From: SAR92 clade bacterium H455
GTDB taxonomy: Bacteria; Pseudomonadota; Gammaproteobacteria; Pseudomonadales; Porticoccaceae
DNA length: 64,000 bases
Assembly (NCBI GenBank): GCA_024802545.1
Contig: CP103416.1
Span: forward strand, 1,302,001-1,366,000
Direction of reading: 5' to 3'
Shown here: piece by piece, positions 55,709-64,000 of the stretch
Layout: every line of letters starts with the position of its first letter
Numbering within the stretch: position 1 is the stretch's first letter
Translations under genes and position numbers: made by a program
The notes under the pieces: generated by a model
The model's input: the letters and a program-made list of their open reading frames with translations, nothing else
Told to the model about the DNA's origin: nothing
Databases searched by the model: none

Positions 55709-56672
55709 CGAGCTCAACTTGCTCCAGAACGGTGTCAGCAAAACGCTGTTGATCGAGCACTAGCAAATTGTGCGCCTGCTCTATGCTGATAGCTTCAAAG
55801 CGTAATTTGCCGCCGGGCAATAGTTGCGCCAATTGGCCAATATCCAGAGAGAGCACAGAGCCCAATTTGGGATAGCCGCCAATGGTTTGACGATCATTGA
55901 GCAGCACTATGGGTTGACCATCTGCAGGTACTTGAATAGCACCAAGGCAGATACCTTCAGAGAGAATACCATCCACTGTCGGTTTAATTGCTGGGCCCTT
56001 AAGTCTAAAACCCATGCGATCGCTGCTCTCGGTGACCTGATATTCAGAGCTAAAAAATACTTGTTTATTAATATTGCTAAAGGCCTGCTGCTGGTACCCC
56101 AGCACCACTCGCAAGATTACGCTGTTAGCGCTGTAGTCTGGACGGTGGCTATAGGGCACACGCAGCTGCGGTGTAGAGAGGCTCTCTGAGCAGGGTATAA
56201 AGTCTCCTGTTTGCAGTGGCCTACCATCGCGATGTAATCCACCCAAGGCTTCTCTGGGCACTGTGGCGACACTATTAAATATTGGCTCTATGGTAAAGCC
56301 ACCGGCAACGGCGAGATAGGCGCGACTGCCCGATGTGGCAAATCCCAGTTTGATACGATCCCCCGCTTTCACCTGGTGGCTCTGCCATAACGCTCGAGAT
56401 TGCCTATTAATACTTAGTGGAATATTTGCCCCAGTAACTGCGATGGTTGTATTGACCTTGGATTCTAAAACCAAACCGCCGACGGTGATTTCGATAGCGG
56501 CAGCGCTCTGTTGGTCGCCGCAGAGCCGGTTAGCCCAGCGAAAGGCGTCGCGATCCAAGGGGCCGCCGCTGGTCAGGCCAATACGGTGCTGGCCAAAGCG
56601 CCCGGCGTCTTCAATCAAGCTAAATATGCCTGGCTGGATAATTTTAAAACCAGTGTTTTTATTTGTGCTCAT
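55701..56672 (-). CDS. pxpC: 5-oxoprolinase subunit PxpC (KipA-like)
   Basis: About 323 residues of the biotin-dependent-carboxyltransferase-like fold: GIFSLIEDAGRFGQHRIGLT (about 14-33), SGGPLDRDAFRWANRLCGD and SDRMGFRLKGPAI. The ATG at 56672 overlaps the pxpB stop as ATGA, so it is preferred over one four codons upstream. With PxpA and PxpB it forms the ATP-dependent 5-oxoprolinase that opens 5-oxoproline to glutamate. Confidence 0.93.
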   Translation of the reverse strand: MSTNKNTGFKIIQPGIFSLIEDAGRFGQHRIGLTSGGPLDRDAFRWANRLCGDQQSAAAIEITVGGLVLESKVNTTIAVTGANIPLSINRQSRALWQSHQVKAGDRIKLGFATSGSRAYLAVAGGFTIEPIFNSVATVPREALGGLHRDGRPLQTGDFIPCSESLSTPQLRVPYSHRPDYSANSVILRVVLGYQQQAFSNINKQVFFSSEYQVTESSDRMGFRLKGPAIKPTVDGILSEGICLGAIQVPADGQPIVLLNDRQTIGGYPKLGSVLSLDIGQLAQLLPGGKLRFEAISIEQAHNLLVLDQQRFADTVLEQVELDE

Positions 56673-57373
56673 GCCCATGTCCATAAGAGCCCACCCATAT
56701 CCAGATAGGTCTCTCTGTCGATGGCTTTAAAGCGCACTAGATCGCCGACTTGAACTGGCATGCTAGGTTCTGCGCTGGGGTCGAACATTAACTCTGGGCA
56801 GAGGCCAATCAGATTCCAGCCACCTGGCGACTCTGCCGGATAGACTGCTGTCTGGCGGTCGGCAATGGCCACTGCACCTCTGGGGACTTTTTGTCGCGGG
56901 GTGGCGAGCCGCGGTGCGGCTATGCGTGGGTCCAGTTCGCCGAGGTAGGCAAAGCCTGGGGCAAAGCCGATGGCATAGACGCTGTATTCCGATTGCTGGT
57001 GAATTCTGATGACTTCTTCAATAGAGAGGCCGGCGTTGTCGGCCAGTGCTTGCAGGTCGGGTCCTGACTCTGTGCTGTAGTAAACCGGGAGTGTCACCAG
57101 GGCTCCTGATTGGCTGTTATCTGTCGCAATAGGTGTGGCCAATGCGCGGCGAATTGCACCGCGTACTGCATGGTGATCGGTTTTAAAGGGGTCGTAAATC
57201 ACTAGTATTGAAGCGTAAGAGGGCACTAGGTCGATCAGCTGCGTGGCGAGACTAGTGCGCAGCTGTGCGGCGGTTGCGGCTATGGCTGAGGCAATCGACT
57301 GGCTGGGCGCATCGCCAAAATAGACGATAAGAGAATTCTCTCCAGCGATGGCAATGTTGTGTAGATCATGCAT
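56669..57373 (-). CDS. pxpB: 5-oxoprolinase subunit PxpB (KipI-like)
   Basis: A 234-residue allophanate-hydrolase-subunit-1-like protein with the family segments SEYSVYAIGFAPGFAYLGEL (about 128-147), RLATPRQKVPRGAVAIADRQ and TAVYPAESPGGWNLIG. It overlaps pxpA by one base and pxpC by four. In Bacillus the homologue KipI also inhibits a kinase, a role not suggested here. Confidence 0.93.
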   Translation of the reverse strand: MHDLHNIAIAGENSLIVYFGDAPSQSIASAIAATAAQLRTSLATQLIDLVPSYASILVIYDPFKTDHHAVRGAIRRALATPIATDNSQSGALVTLPVYYSTESGPDLQALADNAGLSIEEVIRIHQQSEYSVYAIGFAPGFAYLGELDPRIAAPRLATPRQKVPRGAVAIADRQTAVYPAESPGGWNLIGLCPELMFDPSAEPSMPVQVGDLVRFKAIDRETYLDMGGLLWTWA

Positions 57374-58107
57374 TACGAATTAATTAACTGACGAATTTCT
57401 TGGATGGCTTTAACGCCTTCTGGATTGTCGCCGTGTACGCAGAGGGAGTCAGCTTGAAGTTCAAGACGGTGACCACTAATGGTGGTGACAGAGCCTTCGG
57501 TTTTCAGTTGCTGGACCTGGGCGAGAATTTTTTCACGATTGTGCACTGCACCTTCTTTGGCTCGGGAGAGCAGGGCACCATTGTCGTCGTAACAGCGGTC
57601 GGCAAAGGCTTCGAAGATAACCTCGATGCCAAACATCTTGGCTTCTTCCCTGTGGGTTTCAGCATCAGGTGTGGCTTGCAACATAAAGGCCAGTGACAGA
57701 TGGGATTCGGCGATAGCTTCCATGATTGCGCTGCGAATATGGCCGTTGGCCATCATGTCATTGTAAAGGGCACCGTGGGGTTTGACGTAGGTTACGGGTA
57801 CGCCGAGATTCTGCGCCATGCCTGTGAGAGCGGCGATTTGATATTGAACTATGGCGATGATTTCAATGGCAGGCAGTTTCATTGAGCGACGGCCAAAACC
57901 GGCGAGATCTGGATAGCTGGGGTGCGCACCGACAATGACATTGTTACGTTTCGCAGAGAGCAGAGTTTTTTTGATGACCACTGGATCGCCGGCGTGAAAA
58001 CCGCAGGCGATATTGGCTTGATCTATATGGGGCATGACTTGGTCGTCGAGGCCCATGGTCCAGGCGCCGAAGCTTTCGCCGAGATCGCAATTTAATAGTA
58101 GTGCCAT
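57373..58107 (-). CDS. pxpA: 5-oxoprolinase subunit PxpA (LamB/YcsF family)
   Basis: A 244-residue LamB/YcsF protein: MALLLNCDLGESFGAWTMGL start, ANIACGFHAGDPVVIKKTLL (about 33-52), VGAHPSYPDLAGFGRRSM and VKPHGALYNDMM. First gene of pxpABC. The operon order pxpA-pxpB-pxpC-DUF4392 on the minus strand is tightly packed and its promoter must lie in 58108-58388. Confidence 0.94.
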   Translation of the reverse strand: MALLLNCDLGESFGAWTMGLDDQVMPHIDQANIACGFHAGDPVVIKKTLLSAKRNNVIVGAHPSYPDLAGFGRRSMKLPAIEIIAIVQYQIAALTGMAQNLGVPVTYVKPHGALYNDMMANGHIRSAIMEAIAESHLSLAFMLQATPDAETHREEAKMFGIEVIFEAFADRCYDDNGALLSRAKEGAVHNREKILAQVQQLKTEGSVTTISGHRLELQADSLCVHGDNPEGVKAIQEIRQLINS

Positions 58108-58192
58108 ATTGGGTTCCTAAATGCTGCTGGTTTGTTGGGCCGCTCTGTATTAGATAGCGCTTTTTAAAACAGTCCGGTGCGGCGAAGTATTA

Positions 58193-58327
58193 AATTGCCT
58201 TCAGCATCGACTGCATGATTTGCCTTGTTACCTACGCTGCGGAACTCGCTATAACTCAAACAGGTCCTCGCGCTCTACGGTAACAAATCAAATCATAAGC
58301 GCAGCCTAATTGATGCTGAAGGCAATT
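58193..58327. repeat. 135-bp imperfect palindrome (MITE- or ERIC-like element)
   Basis: The ends AATTGCCTTCAGCATC (58193-58208) and its exact reverse complement (58312-58327) form 16 perfect pairs. Further inward, ATGATTTG (58215-58222) pairs with 58289-58296 and TTGTTACC (58225-58232) with 58279-58286, leaving a centre with GGAACTCGCTATAACTC. The whole element can fold into one long interrupted hairpin. It lies in the spacer upstream of pxpA and downstream of the YcsI-like gene. Confidence 0.8.
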
Positions 58328-58388
58328 CAATAGTTCTTTTAAGTGGCTGTTGCCATCCTGCCTCAGGCTACTCACTTCTTAGAATCGC

Positions 58389-59201
58389 TCAATCACTCAC
58401 CACCGCAAGATCGCTATTCTTCAAATCCGTCACCAGCATACAGCCAGGACTATGGGTTATACAAAAGGGCAACTTCGCTGCCTCCAAGGCAACCTGCGGT
58501 GTCACACCACAGGCCCAAAATAGCGGCATCTCGCCGTCTTTAATGGTTACCGCATCGCCAAAATCTGGATGATCAATGTCAGTAATACCTATATGTTCTG
58601 GGTTGGCATAATGGATTGGCTCGCCATGTACCGAGGGATAGCGCTTACAAATTTCCGCGGCGCGCAGTGCGTCTTCCGGCACAAAGGGCCTCATGCTAAC
58701 AACCATCTCACCGGCAAAGGGGCCGGCGGGGGTGCAGTCTATATTGGTTCTGTACATGGGGACATTGACTGCTTCGCTGACATTGCGCACTTCGAGGCCG
58801 TCGGCAATCAATGCCTCTTCAAAGGAGAATGAACAGCCGAGTAAAAAGGCAACTAGATCATCCCGCCAGAGTGCCGAGATATCGTTGACTTCACTGACCA
58901 CCTGGCCATGCTCGAAGACTTTATAGCTTGGTATATCTGTGCGGATATCAATATCTTCACCCAGTGTCGGCAGTGTAAAAACACCGGGTTCTGATGTGGC
59001 AATCAGTGGGCAGGGTTTGGGGTTGCTTTGACAAAACTGCAGAAAATCCGCTGCTGAATCAGCAGGCAGAATAACTAAATTACACTGCACGTAGCCATTG
59101 CAATGCCCTGAGGTGTTACCGCTGTGCTCGCCGCCGCGGATTTTTTTACGCAGCTGCTGCGGTGATAGCGTCTGTTCAATGCTGTTATTGGGCTCTTTCA
59201 T
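58389..59201 (-). CDS. YcsI/DUF1445 protein, homologous to the N-terminal half of D-glutamate cyclase
   Basis: About 270 residues from the ATG at 59201; a TTG four codons earlier is possible. Segments [20 protein letters not shown] (about 31-50), [40 protein letters not shown] (about 149-168) and [16 protein letters not shown] are typical of the UPF0317 (YcsI, DUF1445) family. This is the N-terminal domain of mammalian D-glutamate cyclase. In Bacillus ycsI also sits with ycsF and kipIA. Separated from pxpA by 281 bases that hold the palindromic element. Confidence 0.87.
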   Translation of the reverse strand: MKEPNNSIEQTLSPQQLRKKIRGGEHSGNTSGHCNGYVQCNLVILPADSAADFLQFCQSNPKPCPLIATSEPGVFTLPTLGEDIDIRTDIPSYKVFEHGQVVSEVNDISALWRDDLVAFLLGCSFSFEEALIADGLEVRNVSEAVNVPMYRTNIDCTPAGPFAGEMVVSMRPFVPEDALRAAEICKRYPSVHGEPIHYANPEHIGITDIDHPDFGDAVTIKDGEMPLFWACGVTPQVALEAAKLPFCITHSPGCMLVTDLKNSDLAVVSD

Positions 59202-59298
59202 GGGCAATTCCAACTAATGTTTAGCGAGTCTAACAAAGCTTCTGGGTGAACTCATTAGCTGTACCCCAGAGGTACTATTATTAAAGTGGGATCATAGC

Positions 59299-59904
59299 CT
59301 AGCGCCAGTGCTTCGCCCAGCTGTCAAGTACGCGCTCTGAATACCAGTACTGACCATAGCTGCCATTGTAGCGGGCTAGGGCATCTGCAAGGCGCCCCTT
59401 CTCTCTATCGAGATAGTATTTGAGGATGGTGCAGCCATAGCGCAGGTTGGTTTGTATATTGATTAGGTTGTCTTCTGGACGTCCGATTTCATGTTTCCAG
59501 AAAGGCATGATTTGCATTATTCCCTGGGCGCCGGCAGAGGAAACCGCATAACCATCAAAGTGACTTTCCACTTCAATTAATGCGAGAACAATCTCAGGGG
59601 AGAGTCCTGCACGAGAGGCTTCGCTATGAATGAGTTTTAGTAGGGAGATACGCTGGGTAGGGTCTTTAACTAATCGGGCCAGTGCCGGTTCTTTTTCCAC
59701 GAGCCACACTTGGGCATCGTATTGATTGTCAAAACTATCCGCTTCGCTGGCGGCCTGCCTAAGCAGGGATAAGAGTGCCGGGTCCAGAGTAGGTTTCTCG
59801 AGAGAAACTGCGCTGGTTGATATAGACAGGAGAACAAAGGCCACAGCAATCCACTGCGGCCATAATAAATGTCTACTTAGTAATCTTCTCGGCAATAAAA
59901 TCAT
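59299..59904 (-). CDS. lytic transglycosylase, SLT domain
   Basis: A 201-residue exported protein. A signal-like N-terminus ([18 protein letters not shown]) precedes an SLT lysozyme-like domain (about 90-195) with catalytic Glu in [20 protein letters not shown] and the [14 protein letters not shown] motif. It cleaves peptidoglycan glycan strands in the periplasm. Its start overlaps the end of proS by 32 bases, unusually long, so a TTG or GTG start a few codons downstream is also possible. Confidence 0.88.
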   Translation of the reverse strand: MILLPRRLLSRHLLWPQWIAVAFVLLSISTSAVSLEKPTLDPALLSLLRQAASEADSFDNQYDAQVWLVEKEPALARLVKDPTQRISLLKLIHSEASRAGLSPEIVLALIEVESHFDGYAVSSAGAQGIMQIMPFWKHEIGRPEDNLINIQTNLRYGCTILKYYLDREKGRLADALARYNGSYGQYWYSERVLDSWAKHWR

Positions 59905-61597
59905 CCAGCTTGTCCATAGCTATATGTTGATTTTCTGGTTCCCGGCGATTGCGGTATTCGACGTTTCCCTCAGCCAAACCCCGGTCGCCAATAACGATGC
60001 GATGGGGAATACCAATCAGTTCGATATCTGCCAACATGCCACCGAGACGGGCTTTGGGCTCGTCCATAAACAGCACTTCACAACCGGCACCAACTAGTTT
60101 GTTATAGAGCGCCAGACAGGTTTCAGCAACCAGCTCAGACTTGTGCATGTTGATCGGCACTATAGCGACCTGGAACGGTGCGATCGACTCTGGCCAGATA
60201 ATGCCGTTGTCATCGTGGTTCTGTTCTATAGCGGCGGCAACAATACGACTCACTCCTATACCATAGCAGCCCATGGACATGGCGCAGTCTTTACCGTTCT
60301 CGTCGAGCACTGTGGCTTTCATAGCTTCGCTGTATTTGGTGCCGAGCTGGAAGATATGGCCCACTTCAATGCCGCGCTTAATTTCCAATACGCCTTTGCC
60401 ATCTGGGCTTGGGTCGCCGGCGATGACATTGCGGATATCAGCGACTGTGAACTCGCCACAGTCGCGCTGCCAGTTGACGCCGGTGAGATGATAGCCGTCG
60501 CGATTGGCGCCACAGACAAAGTCGCTGAGCTGCGCGGCCCAGTGATCCACAACTATGGGCAGGTTGAGATTCACCGGCCCAATAGATCCCGGCGAGCAGT
60601 TCAATGTGCTTTTAATCTGTTCCTCAGTGGCGAAAGTCACCTCAGTTTCCAAGCCTAAGGCGCGCTGAGCTTTAACTTCATTGAGTTCATGATCACCACG
60701 GATCATCAGACCATAGAGTTGAGTTTTTCCCTCTTTATCTTCGGCGCTAACAATTAGGGCCTTCAGCGTTTTCTCAGCGCTAGTGTCGATAAACTCGCAG
60801 AGCTGCTTAATCGTGTGCACGCCGGGGGTCGCCAATTCGGCCATTTCGTCTGTGCCGGGCAGGGCAGTTTCGCTGGGTGCCAGTGCGTCAGCTTTCTCTA
60901 TATTGGCGGCGTAATCACTCTCGCTGGAAAAGACGATTGCGTCTTCCCCGGAATCTGCCAATACATGAAATTCATGGGAGACACTGCCACCGATGCTGCC
61001 GGTGTCGGCCAACACTGCGCGATAGACCAGACCGGTGCGATCGAAAATCGTTGAATAGGTCTTGTACATCAGGTCGTAAGTCTCTTGCAAAGACGCACTG
61101 TCTATATGGAAGGAATAGGCATCCTTCATGCAAAACTCTCTGGTGCGCATAACACCAAAGCGTGGACGGCGCTCATCGCGAAACTTGGTTTGGATTTGAT
61201 AGAAGTTAGCCGGCAACTGTTTGTAGCTGCGAATTTCATTGCGCACAATGTCGGTGATCACTTCTTCGTGAGTCGGCCCGAGGCAGAACTCGCGACCATG
61301 ACGGTCCTTAATACGCAGTAATTCGGGGCCAAACTGTCCCCAGCGTCCAGATTCTTCCCAAAGATCCGCAGGCTGTACTACCGGCATCATCATTTCTAAT
61401 GCACCGGATCTGTCCATCTCTTGACGGACAATGGCTTCGACTTTACGAAATACCCGCAGGCCAAGAGGCAGCCAAGAGTAGAGGCCTGAGGCCACTTTAC
61501 GGATCATGCCGGCACGCAGCATCAACTGGTGGCTGATCACTTCGGCATCGGCGGGAGATTCTTTTTTTGTTGAAATCAGGTATTGGCTGGCGCGCAT
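59873..61597 (-). CDS. proS: prolyl-tRNA synthetase
   Basis: A 574-residue bacterial-type ProS: class II motif 1 region ([20 protein letters not shown]), motif 2 ([20 protein letters not shown], about 140-159) and motif 3 ([20 protein letters not shown], about 444-463), with the editing YbaK-like insertion between motifs 2 and 3 (about 225-385, including [16 protein letters not shown]). It charges tRNA-Pro and hydrolyses Ala-tRNA-Pro. Length is as expected. Confidence 0.97.
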   Translation of the reverse strand: MRASQYLISTKKESPADAEVISHQLMLRAGMIRKVASGLYSWLPLGLRVFRKVEAIVRQEMDRSGALEMMMPVVQPADLWEESGRWGQFGPELLRIKDRHGREFCLGPTHEEVITDIVRNEIRSYKQLPANFYQIQTKFRDERRPRFGVMRTREFCMKDAYSFHIDSASLQETYDLMYKTYSTIFDRTGLVYRAVLADTGSIGGSVSHEFHVLADSGEDAIVFSSESDYAANIEKADALAPSETALPGTDEMAELATPGVHTIKQLCEFIDTSAEKTLKALIVSAEDKEGKTQLYGLMIRGDHELNEVKAQRALGLETEVTFATEEQIKSTLNCSPGSIGPVNLNLPIVVDHWAAQLSDFVCGANRDGYHLTGVNWQRDCGEFTVADIRNVIAGDPSPDGKGVLEIKRGIEVGHIFQLGTKYSEAMKATVLDENGKDCAMSMGCYGIGVSRIVAAAIEQNHDDNGIIWPESIAPFQVAIVPINMHKSELVAETCLALYNKLVGAGCEVLFMDEPKARLGGMLADIELIGIPHRIVIGDRGLAEGNVEYRNRREPENQHIAMDKLDDFIAEKITK

Positions 61598-61699
61598 GGT
61601 TTCTCTTACACTGCTGGTAGTTGATTTAGGCGGTCATTTTACGGCTCAGAGCTGTCGCCGTATAGAGAGTAAGCAGAGATAAGCATAGATGAGGACAAA

Positions 61700-62128
61700 A
61701 TGTTTCAATTAGATCCCCGATTAGAAGCTGATACGCTGTTGCTGGGTGCTTTTCCGTTGAGTTTATTACTGCTCAGTAAAGACGCCAATTACCCCTGGTG
61801 TATTTTGGTGCCCAAGCGCGAGGGCATGCGCGAGATCTATCAGCTTAACCAAGCCGATCGACAGCAGCTATTGCAGGAGTCCTGTCTACTGGCCGAGACA
61901 TTATCTGACGAATTTGGGGCGGACAAAATAAATGTTGCGACTATAGGTAATATGGTCCCGCAACTGCATATGCACCATGTGGTGCGATTTGAAAATGATG
62001 CTGCCTGGCCCGGACCGGTCTGGGGCGCGGTGGCTGCAGCGACCTATGCACCGCAGCTGTTAACTGAGACAGCTGCACGTGTTGTCGCTGCGCTTGCACC
62101 ATTGGGACTGCAAACTGAGCTGGCCTGA
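61700..62128 (+). CDS. HIT-domain nucleotide-binding protein
   Basis: A 142-residue histidine-triad protein. The triad appears as LHMHHVVRF (about 94-102), a variant of HxHxHxx with Met/His spacing, and KDANYPWCILVPKREGMREI (about 29-48) is the nucleotide-binding sheet. Family members hydrolyse dinucleoside polyphosphates or AMP conjugates. It is divergent from proS and convergent with the HU-like gene. Confidence 0.88.
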   Translation: MFQLDPRLEADTLLLGAFPLSLLLLSKDANYPWCILVPKREGMREIYQLNQADRQQLLQESCLLAETLSDEFGADKINVATIGNMVPQLHMHHVVRFENDAAWPGPVWGAVAAATYAPQLLTETAARVVAALAPLGLQTELA

Positions 62129-62150
62129 TTGGCGCCCGACGTAGCGGCTG

Positions 62151-62678
62151 TTACTGGGCCATATCTTTTAGGCCTTTTAAAGCATGGACTTTCACCGCGA
62201 CTGACGCAGGGCGTGCTTTAAAGGTAGTCTCTTTGCCAGTGAAAGGGTTTATACCTTTATAGGCTTTCTTGGCCGGACGTTTAACTGTGTGAATTTTAAT
62301 TAGGCCGGCAAGCACAAATTCACCCACTGAGCGCTTTTTAACATGGCGTTCCACCAGGGTTGCCAGTTCAGTGAGCAGAGTATTGACTTGTTTGCGAGTC
62401 AAACCCGAGTTGGTGGCCAGTTCACTGATGATTTGAGTCTTGCTATAGCGTTCGCGCACAGCAGTGATTTTTTTGCTCGGTGCGATCTTGGCGGCAGTAG
62501 CTTTTTTTGCCGGAGCTTTTTTTACTGCAACTTTTTTAGGGGCTTTTGTCACAGTCGATTTTTTAACGCTGGCGGTTTTTTTAGCAGCGGATAGAGTCTT
62601 TTGCTTAGCCGGTTTTTTAGCCTTTTTAGCCTTTTTAGCAGTTGAGGTTGCTTTCGCAGATCCTTTCTTAACAGCCAT
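62151..62678 (-). CDS. HU/IHF-like DNA-binding protein with histone-H1-like N-terminal tail
   Basis: About 175 residues. The start MAVKKGSAKATS is supported by AAGGAAA upstream. Residues about 5-75 are Lys/Ala/Pro-rich with KKAKKAKKPAK and KKAPAKKAT repeats, resembling eukaryotic H1 tails. Residues about 76-175 form an HU/IHF-like fold (YSKTQIISELATNSGLTRKQ, then FVLAGLIKIHTVKRPAKKAY and the GINPFTGKETTFKARPASVA arm). It probably compacts or organises the nucleoid. The tail is the odd feature. Confidence 0.88.
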   Translation of the reverse strand: MAVKKGSAKATSTAKKAKKAKKPAKQKTLSAAKKTASVKKSTVTKAPKKVAVKKAPAKKATAAKIAPSKKITAVRERYSKTQIISELATNSGLTRKQVNTLLTELATLVERHVKKRSVGEFVLAGLIKIHTVKRPAKKAYKGINPFTGKETTFKARPASVAVKVHALKGLKDMAQ

Positions 62679-62992
62679 CACATTTTCCTTTATAAATGTA
62701 AACCTTATTTCATCCCTGCTGTATTGCGATGAACCGCCAACAGAGCCTCGCAATCATTTATAGCCGCTGTTTTCCTGATATGCCAAAAATGGCAATGTTT
62801 TTCGTCTTTTTTTTAATCTCCTGCGGGCTCAGCTCATCTGCGGCCATTCTACAAGTGTTAACGCTGGGGTATAATGCGGCGCTTTTTCGGTCCGGCAGCG
62901 CGTCATTAAGTTTGTGATTAAAAATATCTCGACCGTTTGCGGCTACTGAATAAGCTTACTTTTACCGTCTTATAGTGTTAGGAAACAAATCT
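62679..62992. other. 314-base spacer between HU-like and FmdB genes
   Basis: I see no credible gene. It should hold the divergent promoters of the HU-like gene and of the zinc-ribbon/aspS pair. A short plus-strand reading frame within it (about 62729-62917) has no ribosome site or recognisable product. Confidence 0.5.
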
Positions 62993-63241
62993 ATGCCCAT
63001 ATATGACTATCGTTGCGCGGCCTGTGAGCATGAGCTCGAAGCCATACAAAAAATGAGTGATAACAGACTGGTTGATTGTCCAGCCTGTGGAAAACCCGAG
63101 CTTAAAAAACAGCTGTCCGCCGCAGGCTTTCGCCTCAGTGGAAGCGGTTGGTATGAGACCGACTTTAAAACCGGTAACAAAAAAAATCTTAGCGACAGTG
63201 GTAGCTCAAAAACAGCCGCCACTGACGCCAGCAGCTCTTAA
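62993..63241 (+). CDS. FmdB-family zinc-ribbon protein
   Basis: An 82-residue protein with two CxxC knuckles, YRCAACEHE (about 6-14) and VDCPACGKPEL (about 29-39), and a Ser/Lys-rich tail. The start is the ATG following AGGAAA. The family is called putative regulatory protein FmdB; function is not established. It usually precedes aspS in gammaproteobacteria, as here. Confidence 0.9.
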   Translation: MPIYDYRCAACEHELEAIQKMSDNRLVDCPACGKPELKKQLSAAGFRLSGSGWYETDFKTGNKKNLSDSGSSKTAATDASSS

Positions 63242-63307
63242 ATAAGAATCTATTAGAGAGCTGGTTTAAATCTAACCAAAGCAAATTAGAGTAGGGAAAG
63301 ACAACAG

Positions 63308-64000
63308 ATGTATCGATCTAACTATTGTGGATTATTCACCAGTGAACATATTGATCAAGAAGTTACCCTCTGTGGCTGGGTAGATCGTCGCCGTGATCAC
63401 GGTGGCGTTATCTTTGTCGATCTGCGCGATCGCGAAGGTATTGTTCAGGTGGTATTCGATCCCGATGCCGGTGAGTTCTTTGAACAGGCGGACAGTGTTC
63501 GCTCGGAATATGTACTCAAGGTCACAGGCGTAGTCCGTGCCCGCAGCGCTGCCACAGTCAATAGCAATATGGCCACCGGTGAAATTGAAGTCTATGGCAC
63601 TGCCATGGAAATTCTCAATAGCGCCGTTACACCGCCATTCCAGTTAGACGACCATGTCACTGTCGGTGAAGATGTCAGGCTTAAATATCGCTACATGGAT
63701 TTGCGCCGCAAGGAAATGCAGAACAGTCTGCGCTTCCGCTCCAAGATAAGCTCATCAATTCGCAATTACCTTGTTGATGATGGCTTTCTAGATATTGAAA
63801 CGCCGATTATGACCAGAGCCACGCCAGAGGGTGCGCGGGATTATTTGATTCCCTCGCGAACTCATCCCGGGCAGTTTTTCGCCATGCCGCAATCGCCCCA
63901 ATTGTTTAAGCAGTTGCTGATGGTTGCCGGATTTGATCGCTACTATCAGATTGCCAAGTGTTTTCGCGATGAAGATCTGCGCGCCGACCGCCAGCCAGAA
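63308..64000 (+). CDS. aspS: aspartyl-tRNA synthetase, N-terminal part (truncated by window end)
   Basis: 231 codons are visible from [20 protein letters not shown]. The OB-fold anticodon-binding domain (about 1-105, [20 protein letters not shown]) is followed by class II motif 1 and [20 protein letters not shown], then [20 protein letters not shown] and motif 2 starting at [15 protein letters not shown]-like sequence (visible as [15 protein letters not shown]). It charges tRNA-Asp. AGGGAAAG lies upstream of the ATG. The gene continues beyond the window. Confidence 0.96.
   Translation, partial: MYRSNYCGLFTSEHIDQEVTLCGWVDRRRDHGGVIFVDLRDREGIVQVVFDPDAGEFFEQADSVRSEYVLKVTGVVRARSAATVNSNMATGEIEVYGTAMEILNSAVTPPFQLDDHVTVGEDVRLKYRYMDLRRKEMQNSLRFRSKISSSIRNYLVDDGFLDIETPIMTRATPEGARDYLIPSRTHPGQFFAMPQSPQLFKQLLMVAGFDRYYQIAKCFRDEDLRADRQPE

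Noticed and set aside
62729-62917. 62-residue hydrophobic reading frame upstream of the FmdB gene
   Set aside because: No ribosome site, no family, and it sits where divergent promoters are expected.
1-64000. CRISPR array, prophage, insertion sequence or tRNA gene
   Set aside because: No regularly spaced repeats, phage structural genes, transposase or cloverleaf-like sequence were found by reading both strands.

Overview
The window reads as a piece of chromosome from a free-living marine gammaproteobacterium. The inference rests on a DddD-type DMSP degradation locus beside heterotetrameric sarcosine oxidase genes, a lipoprotein glycoside hydrolase family 3 enzyme with a Pro-Thr linker, aconitase B, PutA and a histone-H1-like HU protein. 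A SAR92/Porticoccaceae-like or related Cellvibrionales-type bacterium would fit, but no rRNA gene is present to confirm this. Genes are dense, base composition is balanced, and no tRNA, rRNA, CRISPR array or transposase was seen.

Layout. 1-14.4 kb: DMSP catabolism. It holds a BCCT importer, two uncharacterised genes (587 and 244 aa), a LysR and an IclR regulator, dddC (CoA-acylating semialdehyde dehydrogenase), dddB (iron alcohol dehydrogenase), dddD (DMSP CoA-transferase/lyase), a second LysR regulator and an MDR oxidoreductase. 14.7-20.8 kb: purU-soxBDAG, which oxidises sarcosine to glycine and drains the one-carbon unit as formate. 21-25 kb: a lipoprotein transglycosylase-like protein, a Baeyer-Villiger-type monooxygenase, an iron alcohol dehydrogenase and a thioesterase. 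25-27.7 kb: a visibly more AT-rich accessory island with two secreted proteins and a small membrane protein. 27.7-34.5 kb: fatty or branched acyl-CoA degradation (tesB, three acyl-CoA dehydrogenases, SDR, quinone-oxidoreductase-like MDR). 34.7-37.3 kb: recQ and a ParD/ParE-like module whose toxin gene is frameshifted. 37.4-48.2 kb: GH3 lipoprotein, acnB, trmK-like, GST, a beta-propeller-like lipoprotein, ubiX and a flavin-binding split-barrel protein. 48.2-59.2 kb: amino-acid turnover, with putA and an Lrp regulator, alr, a D-amino-acid transaminase, and pxpABC flanked by two genes that correspond to the two halves of mammalian D-glutamate cyclase. 59.3-64 kb: housekeeping genes (lytic transglycosylase, proS, HIT, HU/H1, FmdB zinc ribbon, start of aspS).

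How it works together. The first 21 kb forms a methylated-osmolyte utilisation region. DMSP is imported, cleaved by DddD to DMS plus a C3 unit, and the C3 unit is oxidised by DddB and DddC to acetyl-CoA. Sarcosine, the end of the glycine betaine route, is oxidised next door. The 52-59 kb block looks like a D-amino acid to D-glutamate to 5-oxoproline to L-glutamate route, joined to proline oxidation by PutA.

Less explained structure includes a 135-bp palindromic element, several copies of a GATCC...GGATGACA intergenic repeat, paired 13-bp-period repeats around an operator-like palindrome, and hairpins in gene leaders.
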